From CAZJHX01 sp964545715 (GTDB lineage Bacteria; Myxococcota_A; UBA9042; GCA-2863065): a DNA stretch of 64,000 nt. The stretch is taken from NCBI GenBank assembly GCA_964545715.1, contig CAZJHX010000032.1, positions 1 through 64,000 of the forward strand. The letters run 5' to 3'. Below are positions 60,961-64,000 of the stretch, piece by piece. Every line of letters begins with the position of its first letter. Position 1 is the first letter of the stretch. The position numbers and the translations under genes are program-made. Below the pieces are notes generated by a model, which had not been told where the DNA came from, ran no database searches, and was given only the letters and a program-made list of their open reading frames with translations.

Positions 60961-61590
60961 ATGACCCTATCACAGGCGACCATCGCGCTCACATCCGCCG
61001 CCGTTCTGCTGACCTCGCTGCCAGCGCTCGCGCAAAACGACAAAAACAACTCCGGAAACTACTCGGCCATGGCCGTGCAGAACCGCAAGCATCTGGCCGA
61101 TCACGAGCTGGGGGTGGCGATCGGCGTCCTGCCGATGGACGCCTTTACGAAGGGGCTGACCGTAAGTGGGGCGTACACGCTGCACTTCAACGAGACCTGG
61201 GCGTGGGAGATCGGGCAGTTCTTCTGGTCGTTTCACGTGGACACGGACCTGGAGTCCGAGCTGCAGGCGTTCAACCTGAAGCCGACGCCGTTCGAGGTGC
61301 TGCAGTTCTATGCCACGACCAACGCCGTGTTCAAGCCGATCTACTGGAAGGGCTCGGCGCTGAACAGCTCGCTGATCTACGGCGAGATGCTGGTGCTGCT
61401 GGGCGGCGGATATGCGCGCTTCAGCCGGTCCCATCGCCCGGTCGCGGATGCGGGTGTGGCGCTGCGATTCTATCTGGGTGAGACGTTCTCTCTGCGCATG
61501 GATGTGCGCTACCTGCTGTTCATCGCGGCGGACGCAGGCAGCGTGGATCACGACCTCTGGATTGGCCTTGGCTCTGCAATCTCGTTCTAA
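60961..61590 (+). CDS. Outer-membrane beta-barrel protein of the myxobacterial TIGR04565-like family
   Basis: 209 residues from the ATG at 60961 (signal MTLSQATIALTSAAVLLTSL to PALA). After AVQNRKHLADHELGVAIGVL it reads PMDAFTKGLTVSGAYTLHFN, then ETWAWEIGQFFWSFHVDTDL, which matches what I remember of the OMP family tied to the gltA/gltB type of gliding genes: 'DAFTKG..VSG.YT.HF...WAWE'. The C-terminus ends in Phe. It lies directly before two TPR lipoproteins with coupled starts, an arrangement like the outer-membrane/periplasm part of the Glt machine. Confidence 0.8.
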   Translation: MTLSQATIALTSAAVLLTSLPALAQNDKNNSGNYSAMAVQNRKHLADHELGVAIGVLPMDAFTKGLTVSGAYTLHFNETWAWEIGQFFWSFHVDTDLESELQAFNLKPTPFEVLQFYATTNAVFKPIYWKGSALNSSLIYGEMLVLLGGGYARFSRSHRPVADAGVALRFYLGETFSLRMDVRYLLFIAADAGSVDHDLWIGLGSAISF

Positions 61591-61594
61591 CCTT

Positions 61595-63001
61595 GTGAGG
61601 TTGATCGTGTGCCTGGCGGTGTCGGGGTGCGCGACCACGCAGCTCTCCGACGACCGGCTGGAGGCGCTGGACCAGTCCCTGGCGGCGGCGCAGCGTGACG
61701 AGCACGCGTTTGCGGCGCACGCGGCGTCGTTCTTTCTCAAGGGCGGCACGCCGGACGAGCCGCTGTACGACAAAGCCATGCGCATGCTGGGGCGCAGCTT
61801 GGAGTCGCTGGGGCTGACGTACGCGGCGTCGGTCTACTACGCAGACATCGCGCGTGAGCGGCGGGACCCGGAGTACATTCCGGACGCGCTGCGCGGCATT
61901 GAGCGCATCGTGCGCGGCGGTCCACACGACCATAATCTGCTGATCGAGGGATTCGTCGCCAGCGCTGATCTGCCGCAGGCGCCCCGGGACATCCAGGCGT
62001 TTGTCGACTACCACAAGGCGCTGCAGGACATGCGCAACCACGACCACGACTGGGCTGAGGCGCGCCTGGCCAAGATCGGCAAGGATACGGCGTACTACCA
62101 CCCGGCACGGTACATGTTGGCGGTGCGACACGTGGCGCGGGGCGAGATCGAGCCGGCCATCGAGGCGCTCGAGGCGCTGCTGGACATCGAGGGGCTGGCG
62201 GCGGACGTCACGCGTGATGCGCGGCGGTCACTGGCGCGGCTGCATTTGAGCGGCGCGCGACCCAAAGAGGCGCTGGTGCTGTACGAGAAGCTGAGGGCGC
62301 TGGCGCCGGACGATCCTGAGCTGCTTTTGGAGCTGGCCTGGACCCATTACAAGCTGGGTGATCCGCGCCGGGCGCTGGGGCTGCTGCTGGCGCTGGACGC
62401 CCCGGTCTACGGGGGGCTGATCGCGCCCGAGCGCTTTTTGTTGGAGGCGATGAGCCTGCGCCGGTTGTGCCAATTCGAGCCGGCGCGGCTGGCGGCGGTG
62501 CGGCTGCAGTCCAGGCATCGGGCGGAGCTTCAAGAGCTGTATGACGGCATCCCGCCGGCCAAATCCAAGGCGCTGCAAGCCACGGCGCGACGGCGTGGTG
62601 AAGCGCGAAAGGCGGCGGACTTCGTCGACCGGCTGGCGACTGAGCGCAAGATGCTGGGGGAGCTTCAGGACGACCTGGGCGAGCACCTGTGGGAGACGCT
62701 CAAAGGCGTGTACTCGCGGGCGATTCAAGAGGGGCGGCGCGTGGAGCGGCTGAAGGTAAAAGCCGAGGCCCAGGCGCTGGCGGACGAGCTGCTGCAGGCG
62801 GAAGAGGGCGTGACCTTGATCCTGCACGAGCTCGGCGTGGCGATCCTACGTGGACACAGTCGCCCGACAGAGGTGGCGACGGCGCCGCCGATCGCGATTC
62901 CGGCCGGCGGAAAGCGGGTGTTCTACACCTTTGAAAACGAGTTCTGGACCGACGAGCTGGATGACCTGGTGGTGCTGGTCGAGGATCGGTGCATCGAATG
63001 A
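61595..63001 (+). CDS. TPR-repeat lipoprotein (Glt-type cluster)
   Basis: 468 residues from the GTG at 61595; the TTG at 61568 would give a longer signal peptide of 20 residues and is quite possible. Lipobox CLAVSGC. TPR-like units are seen throughout (YAASVYYADIARERRDPEYI, LAVRHVARGEIEPAIEALEA, ALVLYEKLRALAPDDPELLL, WTHYKLGDPRRALGLLLALD). The second half is a long helical, charged region (ARRRGEARKAADFVDRLATE) ending with an acidic strand. Probably a periplasmic scaffold anchored in the outer membrane. Confidence 0.78.
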   Translation: MRLIVCLAVSGCATTQLSDDRLEALDQSLAAAQRDEHAFAAHAASFFLKGGTPDEPLYDKAMRMLGRSLESLGLTYAASVYYADIARERRDPEYIPDALRGIERIVRGGPHDHNLLIEGFVASADLPQAPRDIQAFVDYHKALQDMRNHDHDWAEARLAKIGKDTAYYHPARYMLAVRHVARGEIEPAIEALEALLDIEGLAADVTRDARRSLARLHLSGARPKEALVLYEKLRALAPDDPELLLELAWTHYKLGDPRRALGLLLALDAPVYGGLIAPERFLLEAMSLRRLCQFEPARLAAVRLQSRHRAELQELYDGIPPAKSKALQATARRRGEARKAADFVDRLATERKMLGELQDDLGEHLWETLKGVYSRAIQEGRRVERLKVKAEAQALADELLQAEEGVTLILHELGVAILRGHSRPTEVATAPPIAIPAGGKRVFYTFENEFWTDELDDLVVLVEDRCIE

Positions 63002-64000
63002 TCGCCCGTGTGCTGGTCATCGTCATGCTCCTCGGCGGGTGCGCACACCAGAGCGTGTCCGACGACACGGACTACGTGCATGCGTTGCGGATCAAGATCA
63101 CCCACGTGCGCCACGCCATTCGCGAGACTCGGCGCACGATCGCGCGCAACCGGGGGGCGCCGCATCTGCCCGAGCTGTATGTGCGCGTGGCCGAGCTGCT
63201 CAGCGAAGAGGGCAGCTACCACTACCGCCTGGCGTTTGAGCGAGAGGGTCGCGCCAGTCGCGTGCTGCACGTCCCGCAGGTGCGCCTGCTGAAGACGGAG
63301 GCGGTGCAGACCTACAACCGGGTGCTGCGGGACTATCCCGACACACCGCTGAAAGACCGCATCCTGTTCAATATCGGGCACGAGTGGCGCGAGCTGGGCG
63401 ACTACGCCAAGATGCGCGAGAACCTCGAGAAGCTGGTGGAGAACCACGGCGAGAGCCCGCTGCGGCACGAGGCGCTGCTGGTCTTGGGCGACTACCACTT
63501 CAATCGCGGTCAGTTTGAGGCGGCGCGCAGCTGGTACGACAAGATCGTACTGGGACCACCCAACTCGGTCAGCCCGATGGGCTGGTACAAGCTGGCGTGG
63601 GTCGACATGAACCTGGGCGAGTGCACGCCGGCGCTGGCATCGTTTGAGCGCGCGATCCTGCATGCGCGCGCGATGGAGCCGATACGGCTGCTGCCGGGTG
63701 AGAAGCCCAAGAAATCGGCGGCGCCGACAGCGGCTCAAAAGGCGGCGGGCAACCGTCCAGCGGCTGCGCAGAGCCTGGATGTGCGACGCGAGGCGCTGGT
63801 CGACCTGACGTACTGCTTTGTGCGCGAGCGGCGTGTGACCGGGGCGCTGGAGTTCTTCCGCAACAACTCGCCGTCTCGGCAGGTGTATGTGGCCGCGCTG
63901 AGCCGACTGCTGCGCCGGTATGGCGTGCTGAACGAGCCTGAAGGCACGGTGCAGGTGGCCCGCGAGCTGCTGCGCATCGGACCGCCGGATCAGGATCGGC
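62998..64000 (+). CDS. TPR-repeat lipoprotein, C-terminus outside window
   Basis: 334 residues visible; the ATG at 62998 forms ATGA with the previous stop and the frame is open to the right edge. Lipobox VMLLGGC. TPR units: YVRVAELLSEEGSYHYRLAF, TYNRVLRDYPDTPLKDRILF, NIGHEWRELGDYAKMRENLE, ALLVLGDYHFNRGQFEAARS, WYDKIVLGPPNSVSPMGWYK, LAWVDMNLGECTPALASFER. This periodic pattern is like the GltE/AglT-type or Tol-associated (YbgF-like) TPR proteins. With the barrel and the previous TPR gene it forms a three-gene cluster. Confidence 0.85.
   Translation, partial: MIARVLVIVMLLGGCAHQSVSDDTDYVHALRIKITHVRHAIRETRRTIARNRGAPHLPELYVRVAELLSEEGSYHYRLAFEREGRASRVLHVPQVRLLKTEAVQTYNRVLRDYPDTPLKDRILFNIGHEWRELGDYAKMRENLEKLVENHGESPLRHEALLVLGDYHFNRGQFEAARSWYDKIVLGPPNSVSPMGWYKLAWVDMNLGECTPALASFERAILHARAMEPIRLLPGEKPKKSAAPTAAQKAAGNRPAAAQSLDVRREALVDLTYCFVRERRVTGALEFFRNNSPSRQVYVAALSRLLRRYGVLNEPEGTVQVARELLRIGPPDQDR

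Overview
The window is high-G+C bacterial chromosome that reads like a Myxococcota/Bradymonadota-type deltaproteobacterial lineage. I assign about 46 genes, and roughly 21 of them begin with a lipoprotein signal peptide. Lineage hints are Cys-rich DxDC modules, MopE-like metal-binding repeats, long thrombospondin type 3 (TSP3) arrays, two proteins with MYXO-CTERM-style tails, an IgGFc-binding-type domain, an AgmX/PglI C-terminal domain and a myxobacterial-type outer-membrane barrel. Two flagellin genes show that, unlike classical myxobacteria, the organism may be flagellated. I saw no rRNA, tRNA, CRISPR, insertion sequence or prophage.

Layout. 1-8.6 kb (+): the end of a PEGA-like protein, a beta-propeller lipoprotein, a UPF0462-like protein, a crotonase, an IgGFc-binding-type lipoprotein and a large PAP2/spermidine-synthase-like fusion. 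8.6-18.7 kb (-): an OmpA-family barrel, a 1439-residue EGF/C-type-lectin/TSP3 protein, and a MopE/FG-GAP-repeat lipoprotein whose frame is broken at about 17.55 kb. 19-33 kb: a DUF4332 protein, M48 protease lipoprotein, patatin-like lipoprotein, CofD-like protein, TPR protein, Cys-rich lipoprotein, phospholipase-D-like lipoprotein, lysozyme-like lipoprotein, PlsC acyltransferase and an HDOD protein. 33-42.4 kb: a deiminase-type lipoprotein, amidase, second HDOD protein, Lcl-domain lipoprotein, barrel protein, lipoprotein and sterol-desaturase-family enzyme. 42.5-44.5 kb: two flagellins. 44.9-50.3 kb: an Arg-rich envelope protein, then PKD-type lipoprotein, M2-like peptidase, ROK kinase and AgmX/PglI-type protein. 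50.2-51.1 kb (-): a degenerate receiver/CheX-like regulator with a frame break. 51.3-60.5 kb (+): a tightly packed surface-protein operon (TSP3 MYXO-CTERM protein, two VWA lipoproteins, a PPC-type lipoprotein, a propeller lipoprotein and a small lipoprotein). 60.4-64 kb: a lone lipoprotein facing an outer-membrane barrel plus two TPR lipoproteins.

How it fits together. Most products belong to the cell envelope. Genes are translationally coupled by ATGA/GTGA overlaps in many places, and all nine convergent gene pairs end within 7 bp of each other or overlap. By eye I find four good sigma-54-type promoters (GG-N10-GC) and one weaker one in front of envelope genes. Several have direct repeats or palindromes upstream that could bind an enhancer-binding protein. 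The best candidates for something undescribed are the 51.3-60.5 kb surface operon, the divergent sigma-54 control region at 18.7-19.0 kb with its 12-bp repeats, and the structured flagellin leader at 44.6-44.7 kb. All functions are inferred from sequence reading alone; no database search was run.
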